Shown: piece after piece, positions 25,848 to 35,035 of the stretch | How positions within the stretch are numbered: position 1 is the stretch's first letter | Layout of the letters: each line of letters opens with the position of its first letter | Origin: Allosphingosinicella vermicomposti | Lineage (GTDB): Bacteria; Pseudomonadota; Alphaproteobacteria; Sphingomonadales; Sphingomonadaceae | Reading direction: 5' to 3' | Length of the DNA stretch: 64,000 bases | Assembly (NCBI RefSeq): GCF_003012815.1 | Contig: NZ_PXYJ01000001.1 | Coordinates: 992,001 to 1,056,000, forward strand | Notes under the pieces: generated by a model | Database searches by the model: none | What the model saw: only the letters and a program-made list of their open reading frames with translations | What the model was told of the DNA's origin: nothing | Position numbers and translations under genes: made by a program

Positions 25848-26267
25848 ATGGAATTGCTCACCCCCCTCGACAGTTTATGCCGGATCATCATTCGCGCCCG
25901 CGAGGCCGAAGCGCAGGTGCCCGCCGCCGATCCCGACGAGGATCCCGACAATGTCGACGATTTCGACGATGAAGGCGGCGAGGCGCTTTCGGTTTTGGAA
26001 GACGAGTTAAACGATGTGGAGGATGAGCTTCGCGCGGCACTCGACGATTTGGCTGACGATCAGCTTGCTGAAGCCTTAGCCCTCGCTTGGGTGGGCCGTG
26101 GCACCTATGACGCGACGGAATGGGACGAAGCCTTTGCCGAGGCTAGCGACAATGATCCTGAGACGGCGATCGACGAGTTGCTCGATATGCCGTTACTAGG
26201 GTCTCATCTCGAGGCAGGGCTGACGGCATTCGACTATAGCTGCGATGGGGTTGGTCAGCTGGATTAA
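25848..26267 (+). CDS. DUF3775 protein
   Basis: 139-residue, very acidic protein. The start MELLTPLDSLCRIIIRAREAE, the middle AALDDLADDQLAEALALAWVGRGTYD and the end DMPLLGSHLEAGL match the DUF3775 family of alphaproteobacteria. Function unknown; small, cytoplasmic and without catalytic motifs. An insert rich in Asp/Glu (residues about 26-50) gives it a strong negative charge. It stands alone between tRNA-Met and a palindromic element. Confidence 0.85.
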   Translation: MELLTPLDSLCRIIIRAREAEAQVPAADPDEDPDNVDDFDDEGGEALSVLEDELNDVEDELRAALDDLADDQLAEALALAWVGRGTYDATEWDEAFAEASDNDPETAIDELLDMPLLGSHLEAGLTAFDYSCDGVGQLD

Positions 26268-26278
26268 GCCTGCACCGG

Positions 26279-26357
26279 CGTCACTCCGGCGAAAGCCGGA
26301 GCCTCATGACGAGAGGGCACTCTTCCGCGAAAAGATACCGGTTTTCGCCGGTATGAC
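26279..26357. repeat. Intergenic palindrome, family C
   Basis: CGTCACTCCGGCGAAAGCCGGAG at the left and ATACCGGTTTTCGCCGGTATGACC at the right; each arm is a hairpin and the ends pair. It sits in the convergent gap between the DUF3775 gene and the 2H phosphoesterase gene. Confidence 0.87.
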
Positions 26358-26363
26358 CAGTGT

Positions 26364-26873
26364 TTACCCCCGGAAGCCGTGCTTGCGGATCGGCTCCCAA
26401 GGCCCACCGAGATAGCGCCAGCTTTGGAGGCCGGTAATCTTAAGCGGGCGCGGCTCGAAAGTGGCGCGGAGCTGATCCTGAACAGCCTTGGCGACTTTGG
26501 GTTCGACCTTGTTCTGAATGGTAATGTGGGGACGCCAAGACGCCTGATCTTGTGGCGTTAGGAGGCCATGGAAGGCGCAGGCGAGTTCGGCTCGGATATC
26601 CTCCAACTCTTCGCTCTCCACGCGGAAGGCAGTGCCTCCGCCCAGGTTTATGATGCCTGCAATCCACGCCTTCGGAGGTGGTGTTGCCGTATAAGCGGCA
26701 AGCCGCGTGCCAAGCTCCCCTTCCACGCCCGGCGGCAAATGATGGAAGAGCGTTAGATGTGCGGGCACCTGATTGCGCTCGGGCGGAAAGTGCGTCTGGC
26801 GCAGATGCTGTAGCCAGCCATTGTCGCCATCCCCAAACAGGGCAGTGACGATGATCGGCGCAGGAGCGTTCAG
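26364..26873 (-). CDS. 2'-5' RNA ligase-like 2H phosphoesterase
   Basis: Small protein of the 2H phosphoesterase superfamily (ThpR/LigT-like), with both His motifs: HLTLFHHLP and HITIQNKV, plus a first strand APIIVTALF and a middle [23 protein letters not shown]. Members hydrolyse 2',3'-cyclic phosphates or ligate 2'-5' RNA. In this frame the only start upstream of the first strand is CTG at 26873, which overlaps the kup stop as CTGA and follows AGGTGGA; an in-frame stop lies a few codons further up. A GTG at 26768 would cut off the first 35 residues including strand 1. With CTG the protein has 169 residues, normal for the family. Translational coupling to kup is inferred. Confidence 0.82.
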   Translation of the reverse strand: MNAPAPIIVTALFGDGDNGWLQHLRQTHFPPERNQVPAHLTLFHHLPPGVEGELGTRLAAYTATPPPKAWIAGIINLGGGTAFRVESEELEDIRAELACAFHGLLTPQDQASWRPHITIQNKVEPKVAKAVQDQLRATFEPRPLKITGLQSWRYLGGPWEPIRKHGFRG

Positions 26874-28807
26874 ATTTCCACCTGACTGCCGAGTTCAACC
26901 ACGCGGTTGGGCGGCAGCTTGAAGAATTCCATCGCGCTTTCGGCGTTGCGAAGCATCCAGCTGAAAAGCTTTTCGCGCCAGGCGGGCATTGCAGGCCGCG
27001 ATGTGGACGGAAGGAGGGTCTGGCGCGCGAGGAAGAAGCTCGTGTCCATCATGTTGAAGGCCGCTCCGCACTTTTCGACCCGCTGCAGCGCCGCTGGCAC
27101 GTCCGAATCCTGCATGAAGCCGTAGCGGACGAGGAGACGATAGAAGCCGCTGCCAAGATCGGTCAGCTCAAACCTTTTTTCCTCGGGCACATAGGGCACG
27201 TCCTCGATCTTCACGGTTAGGAGCAAGACGCGTTCGTGCAGCACCTTATTATGCTTCAAATTGTGTAGCAATGAGTGCGGCACGCCTTCGGAAGACGTGG
27301 TCATGAAGACGGCGGTGCCCGGTACGCGGGTCGCGCTACTCGCCGCTGATTTGATGAAGATGGACGCGGGGATCGATGCTTCGCGCATCCTCTCCAGCAT
27401 CAGCTTGCGGCCATGCGCCCAGGTGGTGAGAAGCGTGAAAATGACGAGGCCGATGAGCAAAGGCACCCAGCCGCCGTCCGGAACCTTCGTCATATTGGCA
27501 CTGAAATAGGCGAGATCGACGAAGAAGAAGATTGCGAGGAGCGGGATCGCGACCCACTTCCTCCACTGCCACAGCGAGAAGAGGACGACTGTCAGTAGAC
27601 AGGCGTCAATCAACATCGCGCCGGTAACCGCGATGCCGTAAGCTGCGGCGAGGTTGCTGGAGCTCTGGAAGAAAAGAACGAGCAGGATGACCATGATCAT
27701 CAGGCCCCAGTTGATCACCGGGATGTAGATTTGTCCCGCTGTGGACGCGCTGGTGTGGAGGATGCGCAGGCGCGGAATAAAGCCAAGCTGGATCGCCTGC
27801 TGCGTCACGGAGAAAGCGCCGGTAATCACCGCCTGACTGGCGATGATGGTGGCCAAAGTCGCGAGGAGAACGAGCGGCAGGCGAAGCGCATCGGGCGCTA
27901 GCAGGAAGAACGGGTTCTTCACCGCTTCCTGCGCGGCGGCGGGATCGAGCGAGAGGATCATGGCGCCCTGCCCCATATAATTGAGCATAAGCGCGGGCAT
28001 GACGAAGCAGAGCCACGAGAGGCCGATCGGCTTGCGCCCGAAATGCCCCATGTCCGCATAGAGCGCTTCCGCGCCCGTCACCGCGAGGACGACGGAACCC
28101 AAGGCAAGGAAGGCAAGCCAGCCATCAGCCATGAAGAATTGCACGGCGTTCCACGGATTGAGCGTTTCGAGGATGATGCCCGGCATCGCCGCGATGTGGA
28201 TAAGGCCAAGCAGGGCGAGGGTCGCGAAATAAGTCATCATGATCGGGCCGAAAAGCGCCCCGACCTTGGCCGTGCCATGGGCTTGGATCGCGAACAGCCC
28301 GATGAGGAGGCCAATCGCGATGGGAATGACGAAGGGCGCGAAACTCGACTCGACGGTGGTGAGGCCCTCGACCGCCGACAGGACAGAGATAGCGGGCGTA
28401 ATCATGCTATCGCCGTAGAAGAGTGCGGTCGCGAAGACGCCGAGCATCACGATGCCCGCCGTCCATTTCTTCCCTTCGGCCTTGCGGTTGATAAGGGCGA
28501 GCAGCGCGAGGCTGCCCCCTTCCCCCTTATTGTCCGCGCGCATGATGATGCCGACATATTTGATCGAGACGACGATCATCATCGACCAAAAGATGAGACT
28601 CAGTACGCCGACGATATGCAGTTCGTCGGGCGCCAATTGGTGGTGGCCCGCAAAGGTTTCGCGGAACGCGTAGATCGGACTGGTACCGATATCGCCAAAC
28701 ACGATTCCCATCGCGCCGAGCGCGAGCTTGGCGAGGCTGCCTTCCTGGTGGTGGGAGGCATGGGCGGATAAATCCGCTTGCGATTGGGGTGCGGAGGAGT
28801 CGGTCAT
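26870..28807 (-). CDS. kup: Kup low-affinity potassium transporter
   Basis: Inner-membrane K+ uptake protein of the KUP/HAK/KT family, 645 residues. About twelve membrane helices are visible in the first 430 residues, starting with the signature [22 protein letters not shown]; later [18 protein letters not shown] and the conserved [19 protein letters not shown] cytosolic C-terminal domain of about 200 residues ends in QVEI. The start is MTDSSAPQS (28807); a longer upstream frame has no conserved sequence and would overlap the ald promoter. The stop overlaps the start of the 2H phosphoesterase gene. Confidence 0.95.
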   Translation of the reverse strand: MTDSSAPQSQADLSAHASHHQEGSLAKLALGAMGIVFGDIGTSPIYAFRETFAGHHQLAPDELHIVGVLSLIFWSMMIVVSIKYVGIIMRADNKGEGGSLALLALINRKAEGKKWTAGIVMLGVFATALFYGDSMITPAISVLSAVEGLTTVESSFAPFVIPIAIGLLIGLFAIQAHGTAKVGALFGPIMMTYFATLALLGLIHIAAMPGIILETLNPWNAVQFFMADGWLAFLALGSVVLAVTGAEALYADMGHFGRKPIGLSWLCFVMPALMLNYMGQGAMILSLDPAAAQEAVKNPFFLLAPDALRLPLVLLATLATIIASQAVITGAFSVTQQAIQLGFIPRLRILHTSASTAGQIYIPVINWGLMIMVILLVLFFQSSSNLAAAYGIAVTGAMLIDACLLTVVLFSLWQWRKWVAIPLLAIFFFVDLAYFSANMTKVPDGGWVPLLIGLVIFTLLTTWAHGRKLMLERMREASIPASIFIKSAASSATRVPGTAVFMTTSSEGVPHSLLHNLKHNKVLHERVLLLTVKIEDVPYVPEEKRFELTDLGSGFYRLLVRYGFMQDSDVPAALQRVEKCGAAFNMMDTSFFLARQTLLPSTSRPAMPAWREKLFSWMLRNAESAMEFFKLPPNRVVELGSQVEI

Positions 28808-28973
28808 TTCAACCGGGCTTTCGCCCTGAAATCCCTCAAAAAAGGGGCACATAGCCCCAAAGCGCGCGGCGATTAGCACTTCGCGCATGGGTTCGCAACG
28901 TCGACAAAATGATTCCGCAAATCGCCACGGTGCCGCTATAGGGCGCGCCAGAGTAAAAACCATGGAGCGGATG

Positions 28974-30074
28974 ATGCGCGTCGGCGTACCAAAGGAAATC
29001 AAGAATAACGAATATCGCGTGGGACTTACGCCCGCGTCGGTCGCCGAATTGACGGCGGCGGGCCACGAAGTGATCGTCGAGACGAAAGCCGGCATGGGCA
29101 TCGATTTCGACGACAAGGCCTATACCGATGTCGGCGCACGCATCGTCGGCACGGCTGCGGAAGTCTTCGCGCAATCGGATATGATCGTGAAGGTGAAGGA
29201 GCCTCAGCAAAGCGAAATCGCGATGCTGGAGTCGCGCCACCTGCTCTTCACCTACCTCCACCTTGCCGCCGACAAGCCGCAGGCCGAAGGGCTGATGAAG
29301 TCCGGCGCCACCTGCATCGCTTATGAAACGGTGACGTCGAACAACCACTCCCTTCCGCTCCTGAAGCCGATGTCGGAAGTGGCCGGCCGCATGTCGGTGC
29401 AGGTTGGCGCCCACTATCTTGAAAAGGAACAAGGTGGTCGCGGCGTCCTTCTTGGCGGCGTTCCGGGTGTTGCTCCCGCCAAGGTCGCGATCCTTGGCGG
29501 CGGCGTCTCCGGCCTTAACGCGGCCCAGATGGCCGTCGGCCTGCGCGCGGACGTAACCATCTACGACATTTCGAACGATCGTCTGGCGGAGCTCGACACC
29601 TATTTCGGCAGCCAGATCAAGACGGCCTATGCGTCGAAGGCGGCCATCGCCAATGCCGTCGCCAATGCCGAGCTGGTGATTGGCGCGGTGCTGGTGCCTG
29701 GCGCGGCAGCGCCGAAGCTCGTCACGCGCGACATGCTGAAAACGATGAAGCGCGGATCTGTGATCGTCGACATCGCGATCGATCAGGGCGGCTGCTTCGA
29801 AACCTCGCGTGCCACGACGCACGAGGATCCGGTGTTCGAGATTGACGGCGTCATCCATTATTGCGTCGCGAACATGCCGGGTGCCGTGGCGCGCACTTCG
29901 GCCTTTGCGCTTAACAACGCCACCCTGCCCTTTGTCTTGCGCCTCGCCAATCAGGGCGCGGACGCGGCGATGAAGGCCGATCCGCATCTCGCCAACGGCT
30001 TGAACGTCTCGGACGGCAAGATTCGTCACCAGGCCGTCGCTGAAGCGCTGAACTTGCCTTACGAGGCAGCCTAA
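28974..30074 (+). CDS. ald: Alanine dehydrogenase
   Basis: NAD-dependent enzyme interconverting L-alanine with pyruvate and ammonia. [20 protein letters not shown] opens the substrate domain; catalytic Lys is in IVKVKEP and His in TYLHLAAD; the NAD motif is [37 protein letters not shown] closes the fold. Length 366 is normal. The second ATG of ATGATG (28974) lies six bases after GGAG. It runs divergently from kup, with 166 bases between. Nitrogen or alanine catabolism is the likely role; no Lrp-type regulator is adjacent. Confidence 0.95.
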   Translation: MRVGVPKEIKNNEYRVGLTPASVAELTAAGHEVIVETKAGMGIDFDDKAYTDVGARIVGTAAEVFAQSDMIVKVKEPQQSEIAMLESRHLLFTYLHLAADKPQAEGLMKSGATCIAYETVTSNNHSLPLLKPMSEVAGRMSVQVGAHYLEKEQGGRGVLLGGVPGVAPAKVAILGGGVSGLNAAQMAVGLRADVTIYDISNDRLAELDTYFGSQIKTAYASKAAIANAVANAELVIGAVLVPGAAAPKLVTRDMLKTMKRGSVIVDIAIDQGGCFETSRATTHEDPVFEIDGVIHYCVANMPGAVARTSAFALNNATLPFVLRLANQGADAAMKADPHLANGLNVSDGKIRHQAVAEALNLPYEAA

Positions 30075-30084
30075 TTCGCACTGC

Positions 30085-30164
30085 GTGGCCCCGGCGAAAG
30101 CCGGGGCTTCGTGACGAGAGAGGTGCCTGGCTTCCCTGTTACCCCCGGCTTTCGCCGGGGTAAC
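30085..30164. repeat. Intergenic palindrome, family C
   Basis: Two hairpins, CCCCGGCGAAAGCCGGGG and GTTACCCCCGGCTTTCGCCGGGGTAAC, that can also pair with each other. It fills the convergent gap between ald and the last gene of the ccm operon and probably ends both transcripts. Confidence 0.88.
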
Positions 30165-30167
30165 AGA

Positions 30168-30812
30168 CTAATGAGCGGAGTTGCGCGCCTTCAGTGCTCG
30201 CGCCTCTTCCACCAGCCTCAATTGCTCTTCCACAATCCTCCGCCACGGCGCATCGGTCGGCGATGCGGCGAGCAGTTCGCGCCACACGCGCTCGGCCTCA
30301 TCGAAATCCCCACTCCGCGCCAGCGCCATGCCAAAGAAGAGCCGCGGTCCAGGATGTTGCGGCGCCAACTCTGCAGCCTTCTCGAATGCCGATCGGGCGG
30401 CGGGTGTGACAACGCCATCGCCATGCACGACGAGATTGTCGGCAAGCCCCAGCCACAGCACCGCATTATCCGGATCCTTGCGAAGGCCGCTGCGGATGAT
30501 GTCCACTGCCCCCTTTGTATCGCCCCGGCCGCGATAGCCGTCAGCCAGATTAAGCCAGGCCGCAGAGGCATCGAACTGGCCGAACATGTCCTTCCGCGCC
30601 ATTGAAAACGGCGTGTAGGTGACAGCGCGCTCGGCGGGCGGCGCGGCGGGTGATGAGGGAAGGCCGGGGCGTCCCTGCCAGGCATAGCCAGCGGCCGCGA
30701 CCAGCAATGCCGCAGCCAGGAACTGCAACACTGCCCCACGCAAATGGCCGACCCAGCGCATCCCAATGAGGCAGATGAATGCGAGCGCGAGAAAGATGAG
30801 CCAGCCGATCAT
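30168..30812 (-). CDS. TPR protein of the cytochrome c maturation operon (CcmI-like)
   Basis: 214-residue membrane protein, last gene of the ccm operon. Two membrane helices (MIGWLIFLALAFICLIGMRW and LRGAVLQFLAAALLVAAAGY) are followed by a periplasmic tetratricopeptide region (AWLNLADGYRGRGDTKGAVDII, NAVLWLGLADNLVVHGDG, GPRLFFGMALARSGDFDEAE). Position and TPR architecture suggest the CcmI/CycH job of holding apocytochrome c for haem ligation. The start at 30812 overlaps the ccmH stop by four bases. Confidence 0.85.
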   Translation of the reverse strand: MIGWLIFLALAFICLIGMRWVGHLRGAVLQFLAAALLVAAAGYAWQGRPGLPSSPAAPPAERAVTYTPFSMARKDMFGQFDASAAWLNLADGYRGRGDTKGAVDIIRSGLRKDPDNAVLWLGLADNLVVHGDGVVTPAARSAFEKAAELAPQHPGPRLFFGMALARSGDFDEAERVWRELLAASPTDAPWRRIVEEQLRLVEEARALKARNSAH

Positions 30813-31219
30813 CGGCGCCTCCGTTTGAACCGTCCGCGCGCAAGAAACAGGCCGAGTATGACGAGCGCCAGAGGGGCGGCCCAGAGCGGCCATGTCAGCG
30901 GCGAAACCGGGGGTTCGTAGCTTACCCATTCCCCGTAGCGCTCGACCAGCCAAGCTCGAACCTCGTCAGCGCTTTCCCCGGCGGCGATGCGGCTGCGGAC
31001 CAAGGCGCGCATATCGCCCGCCATGTCAGCGTCGCTGTCGGCGATGGACTGGCCTTGGCAAACGAGGCAGCGCAGGGTCTCCATCAGAGCCTTAGCCTCA
31101 GCTTCCTTGGCCGGGTCCGCGATTTGAGTGTCAGCATAAGGCGCGGGTGGCAGATCGGACTGGGCCACGAGTGGTGTCGCGCGGAGCAGCAGAACGGCGA
31201 CGATTGGAGCGCTCCTCAT
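30809..31219 (-). CDS. ccmH: Cytochrome c maturation protein CcmH
   Basis: Periplasmic thiol reductant of apocytochrome c. After a signal peptide (MRSAPIVAVLLLRATPLVAQ) comes the signature LRCLVCQGQSIADSDADMA with the redox pair C51/C54, a three-helix bundle, and a C-terminal membrane helix (TWPLWAAPLALVILGLFLA). Length 136 is normal for the short CcmH/CycL type, which pairs with a separate TPR protein, here the next gene. Start and stop overlap both neighbours. Confidence 0.94.
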   Translation of the reverse strand: MRSAPIVAVLLLRATPLVAQSDLPPAPYADTQIADPAKEAEAKALMETLRCLVCQGQSIADSDADMAGDMRALVRSRIAAGESADEVRAWLVERYGEWVSYEPPVSPLTWPLWAAPLALVILGLFLARGRFKRRRR

Positions 31220-31743
31220 TTCGCCGCCTCATAAGCGTGCACCAGTTCTTCCACCTGCGCGGGCCCAATGCCCCCAATATGGTGGTAGCGGATGATGCCT
31301 TGGTCATCGACGATGAAGGTCTCCGGCACACCTGCTGAACCCAAAGCAAGTTGGACCCGGCTATCGCGATCGGCGCCGATGCGCTGGAATGGATCCCCGT
31401 GCTGGCCAAGGAAGCGCGCGATATCCTCCGGTTTATCGCGCACCGCAATGGCGTCGATCGGTATTCCCCGCGCCTTCATCTGCATGAGATAGGGCGCCTC
31501 GGCGATGCAGGGTACGCACCAGCTTGCAAAGATATTGACGAGACGCGGACCCCGGCCCTTCAAGTCTGCGCTCGCCAATCCTTCGCGCCCGGTGACGGCG
31601 GCGGGAAGCGCGAAATCCGGCACGGGCTTGCCGATCAGGCGAGATTGAAGAGTTGCTTGAGGCGGACGTTGGAGGCCGAATGCGACGACCAATATGAAGC
31701 CGACAAAGATGGCGAGCGGCAGCCAGAGGATGAGACGCCTCAT
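31216..31743 (-). CDS. ccmG: CcmG/DsbE thiol:disulfide interchange protein
   Basis: Membrane-anchored thioredoxin-like protein (175 residues) that keeps CcmH or apocytochrome thiols reduced. N-terminal anchor LILWLPLAIFVGFILVVAFG; active site NIFASWCVPCIAEAP (C76/C79); conserved GVPETFIVDDQG after it with the cis-Pro. The acidic groove residues typical of CcmG are in the loop before strand 4. Start at 31743 overlaps the ccmF stop. Confidence 0.94.
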   Translation of the reverse strand: MRRLILWLPLAIFVGFILVVAFGLQRPPQATLQSRLIGKPVPDFALPAAVTGREGLASADLKGRGPRLVNIFASWCVPCIAEAPYLMQMKARGIPIDAIAVRDKPEDIARFLGQHGDPFQRIGADRDSRVQLALGSAGVPETFIVDDQGIIRYHHIGGIGPAQVEELVHAYEAAK

Positions 31744-33650
31744 GACTGATAATCCCGCCTGCGGTTCTCGCGGCGAAGCCGCCCGATCAACGCCAGCAGC
31801 CCGCCCAGCGCGACCAGCGCTCCGCCCAACCAAATGAGCGTGACAAGCGGCTTCCACCACAGGCGCAATTGCCAGCGGCCATCTTCATTCTGGCGGCCCA
31901 GCACGGCGTAAAGCTGCCCCCCTGCCCGTGTTGCTATCGCTGCTTCGCTGGTGTCGGTGGGTGGTGCCGTGAAAGTGCGGGCCTGCGGGCGAAGGACAAA
32001 CCGACTGCTACCCTCGCGGACTTCGACTTGCCCTTCCAGCGCGGTCCAATTCGGGCCGGCGATTGGCTCAACCGAACGGAGCCGAAGTGTGAAGGGGCCG
32101 ACATCCACCGGCTCGCCCAAGCGTACCGCGGCGAGACGCTCCACAGTAAAGGCGCTGTCCGACCCCATACCACCAAGGCATACAGCGACGCCGAAATGCG
32201 CAACCACCATGCCCCAGATGGCGAGTGGCGTGCGGCGGAGGTTGCGGCCCCAGAGCGGCGCTAAGCTCGCCGCGCCTATGCCGGTTGAGAGCGTCAGGCC
32301 AAGGCGCGGCAATATACCGATGCCGGGCGCGAAGATCAGCAGCGCAATGAATGTGAGCGCGGACAGACCAAGCGGCACCGCCATCCGCTTTGTCACCGCC
32401 GCCACACGGTCACGGCGCCAACGGATAAGCGCGCCTGCTCCCATAATAAGGACGAGAAGGAGAGCAAGCGGACCGGTCGCAGTGTTGAAATATGGCGGAC
32501 CGACAGAAAGCTTCTCGCCGGTTACGGCTTCCACGCCAAGTGGGTAGAGCGTGCCAACAAAAACGATTCCGAGGATGGCCGAGAGAAGGAGATTGTTGGC
32601 GACGAGCGCCCCTTCCCTGCTCACCGGATCGAAGGTCGTGCCCTCCCGCACGGTGCTGACGCGCAGAGCGAAGAGCAGAAGTGCGCCGCCGATATAGAGG
32701 CCGAGAAGGGCGAGAATGAAGGCGCCACGCCCCGGATCGACCGCGAAGCTATGGACGCTCGTCAGAATGCCCGATCGGACGAGAAAGGTGCCGATCATCG
32801 ACATCGAAAAGGCCACGACCGCCAGCATCAATGTCCAGGCGCGCAAGCCATCGCGAGTTGCGAGCACGGTCACGGAGTGGAGCAGTGCGGTTGCGGCGAG
32901 CCACGGCATGAGTGACGCGTTTTCAACCGGATCCCAGAACCACCAGCCGCCCCAGCCGAGTTCATAATAAGCCCAATAGCTGCCTGCCGTTATACCGATG
33001 GTAAGCAAAGTCCAAGCACCGAGCACCCAAGGCCGCATTGCGCGAGCGAAGGCCGGGCCAACGTCGCGCGTGATCAGCGCGCCAACGGCAAAGGAAAAAG
33101 CCACGGAGATGCCGACATAGCCAAGGTAGAGGGTCGGTGGATGGAAGGCGAGACCGGGATCCTGAAGCAGGGGATTGAGCCCCATTCCCTGTGAGGGTGC
33201 GGGATCGAGCCGCTCGAACGGATTGGAGGCAAAAAGAAGGAACGCGTAAAAACCAAGGCTGATCGCCGCCTGCGCCGCGAGAGTCGCGGTAAGCGTCGAG
33301 CCTGCCAAGCGCCGCTCGAACATGGCAACGGCGCCGCCCGCAATGGCAAGCACCGTTACCCAAAGCAGCATCGACCCTTCGTGATTGCCCCATGTGCCGG
33401 CAAATTTGTACAGCCAGGGCTTAGCCGAATGACTGTTTTGCGCGACGAGCAGCACCGACAGATCGGTCTGCAGGAACAGCAGAGTCAGGCAACCGAAGGA
33501 CAGTGCAGCAGCAATACCCTGTGCAACAGCAACAGGACGGACAGCGTCGCCAAGCGGAGCGCCGCGCAACGATGTAGCAGCGAAGCTCAGTTGAAGAAGG
33601 GAAAGAGCGGCCGCGATCCAAAGGGCGGCGAGCCCGGCCTCCGCGATCAT
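31740..33650 (-). CDS. ccmF: Cytochrome c haem lyase subunit CcmF
   Basis: Large polytopic protein (636 residues, about 14-15 helices) that attaches haem from CcmE to apocytochrome c. The WWD periplasmic haem motif GGWWFWDPVENASLMPW is intact, flanked by conserved His positions (WGNHEGSMLLWV, FHPPTLYLGYVG, HSFAVDPGRG). Overlaps ccmE upstream and ccmG downstream by four bases each. Confidence 0.95.
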   Translation of the reverse strand: MIAEAGLAALWIAAALSLLQLSFAATSLRGAPLGDAVRPVAVAQGIAAALSFGCLTLLFLQTDLSVLLVAQNSHSAKPWLYKFAGTWGNHEGSMLLWVTVLAIAGGAVAMFERRLAGSTLTATLAAQAAISLGFYAFLLFASNPFERLDPAPSQGMGLNPLLQDPGLAFHPPTLYLGYVGISVAFSFAVGALITRDVGPAFARAMRPWVLGAWTLLTIGITAGSYWAYYELGWGGWWFWDPVENASLMPWLAATALLHSVTVLATRDGLRAWTLMLAVVAFSMSMIGTFLVRSGILTSVHSFAVDPGRGAFILALLGLYIGGALLLFALRVSTVREGTTFDPVSREGALVANNLLLSAILGIVFVGTLYPLGVEAVTGEKLSVGPPYFNTATGPLALLLVLIMGAGALIRWRRDRVAAVTKRMAVPLGLSALTFIALLIFAPGIGILPRLGLTLSTGIGAASLAPLWGRNLRRTPLAIWGMVVAHFGVAVCLGGMGSDSAFTVERLAAVRLGEPVDVGPFTLRLRSVEPIAGPNWTALEGQVEVREGSSRFVLRPQARTFTAPPTDTSEAAIATRAGGQLYAVLGRQNEDGRWQLRLWWKPLVTLIWLGGALVALGGLLALIGRLRRENRRRDYQS

Positions 33651-34105
33651 TCCAGCGTCCCGCTTTCGTGCCGATCGCCCTGCGGCCCGAGCTTTGGCGG
33701 CATGTAATTTTCGTCATGCTTGGCAAGAATTTCGCTCGCCACGAACGATCCATCCGGGCGGAACCGCCCCTCCGCCACCATACCGCTGCCTTCGCGGAAA
33801 AGATCGGGCACGATGCCGGTAAAGGTGACGGGGATGGTGGCCTCCGTCTCATCGCCGACCACGAAACGGATGGTCGTGCCATCGCGCAGGCGTTCCAGCG
33901 ACCCTTCGCGCACCATCCCGCCGATGCGCACAGCACGGTCGAGTGGCAGGCCGCGCCTCACGACGTCGCCAGGGGCATAGAAATAGGAAGCTTGGTCCTT
34001 CATCGCCGACATAGCGAGCAACACCGCACCCACCATCGCCGCGATAGCGACGAGCAGCAGGACAAGCCGTTGATGCTTGGCCTTTGGCCGCGGGCTGAAA
34101 ATCAT
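33647..34105 (-). CDS. ccmE: Haem chaperone CcmE
   Basis: Periplasmic haem carrier of 152 residues with an N-terminal membrane anchor (LVLLLVAIAAMVGAVLLAMS) and a beta-barrel OB domain. The covalent haem-binding His is H130 in ILAKHDENYMPP, with Y134 following. Part of the unbroken ccmC-D-E-F-G-H chain. Confidence 0.95.
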   Translation of the reverse strand: MIFSPRPKAKHQRLVLLLVAIAAMVGAVLLAMSAMKDQASYFYAPGDVVRRGLPLDRAVRIGGMVREGSLERLRDGTTIRFVVGDETEATIPVTFTGIVPDLFREGSGMVAEGRFRPDGSFVASEILAKHDENYMPPKLGPQGDRHESGTLE

Positions 34106-34230
34106 AGTTGATTGAAGCCCTGAGCGTCACGTTCCGCCTTACGCATCGCGCGATAGGACAACAAAGTGAGGCTGCCGACGCCGATGGTCACAAGCGCATA
34201 AGCGGCGATGATGAAGAGCCAATGATTCAT
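34102..34230 (-). CDS. ccmD: Haem exporter protein CcmD
   Basis: 42-residue single-helix membrane protein (NHWLFIIAAYALVTIGVGSL, then a basic tail LSYRAMRKAERDA) that helps release holo-CcmE from CcmC. Tiny size and position between ccmC and ccmE are diagnostic. Both ends overlap neighbours by four bases. Confidence 0.9.
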   Translation of the reverse strand: MNHWLFIIAAYALVTIGVGSLTLLSYRAMRKAERDAQGFNQL

Positions 34231-34940
34231 GCTGCCATCCTCCGCAGCCTTGCTTCGATCTTCGTACGGGCCAAATCCGCGCGCATTCGCATTAGCACGA
34301 TCGCTCCAAAGAGCAGCGAGAAGCCGAGCGCGGAAATTAGGAGAGGCCACAACATGGCGCTATCGATGCTCGACCCGGCAACGCCGATGCTCTTTCCCTG
34401 ATGAAGCGTCCGCCACCAATCTACCGAATAGCGAATGACTGGAATGTTGATCGCGCCGATCAGGCCGAAGATCGCTGTCGCGCGCCCTTCCCCGCCACGC
34501 TCCCGGTCCGCATTGGCGAGCGCGCCGTAGGCGACGTAGAGGAAGAGCAGGATAAGCATGGACGTCAGCCGCCCATCCCATTCCCAATATGTACCCCATG
34601 TCGGGCGTCCCCACAGCGAGCCTGTTGCCAGACACAAAGCCGCAAAGACTCCGCCGGGCACTGCGATTGCGCGGGCCGCAACACCAGCCAGCGGATGCCT
34701 CCAGACAAGCTGCATCAGGCTCGCTAGTGCAATGCCCGTCCAGCCCGCCATGCCGAGCCAGGCTGCGGGCACGTGAATGTAAATGATGCGAACACTCTCG
34801 CCCTGCAGATAATCAGGCGGCGCAACAAACAAGCCGACGCCAACGCCAACCGCGACCAGCAATGCACCGCTCCACCCCAGCCAAGGGGTCAGTGGGCGCG
34901 CGATCTTCAGAAAACGGGCGGGATTGGCGAGGAAATGCAT
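34227..34940 (-). CDS. ccmC: Haem exporter protein CcmC
   Basis: Six-helix membrane protein (237 residues) that loads haem onto CcmE. The tryptophan-rich motif WGTYWEWDGRLTS and the flanking His residues (YIHVPAAWLG) mark the family. First gene of the visible ccm operon. The ABC subunits ccmA and ccmB, often upstream, are not in the window. The start at MHFLANPARF is chosen; longer readings run into the divergent EamA promoter region. Confidence 0.94.
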   Translation of the reverse strand: MHFLANPARFLKIARPLTPWLGWSGALLVAVGVGVGLFVAPPDYLQGESVRIIYIHVPAAWLGMAGWTGIALASLMQLVWRHPLAGVAARAIAVPGGVFAALCLATGSLWGRPTWGTYWEWDGRLTSMLILLFLYVAYGALANADRERGGEGRATAIFGLIGAINIPVIRYSVDWWRTLHQGKSIGVAGSSIDSAMLWPLLISALGFSLLFGAIVLMRMRADLARTKIEARLRRMAA

Positions 34941-35035
34941 CTCGGGCGCCCTCTTAGCGAAAGGGACGCAAAGGGGAAAGCGGTAAGAACCTCTACTTCT
35001 ATAGCGAGGCCTTGCTCCATGCATCGGTTGGGCGC

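Noticed and set aside
28808-29116. N-terminal extension of kup to 29116
   Set aside because: It would run through the divergent ald promoter and first codons; conserved Kup sequence begins near residue 25 of the shorter form.
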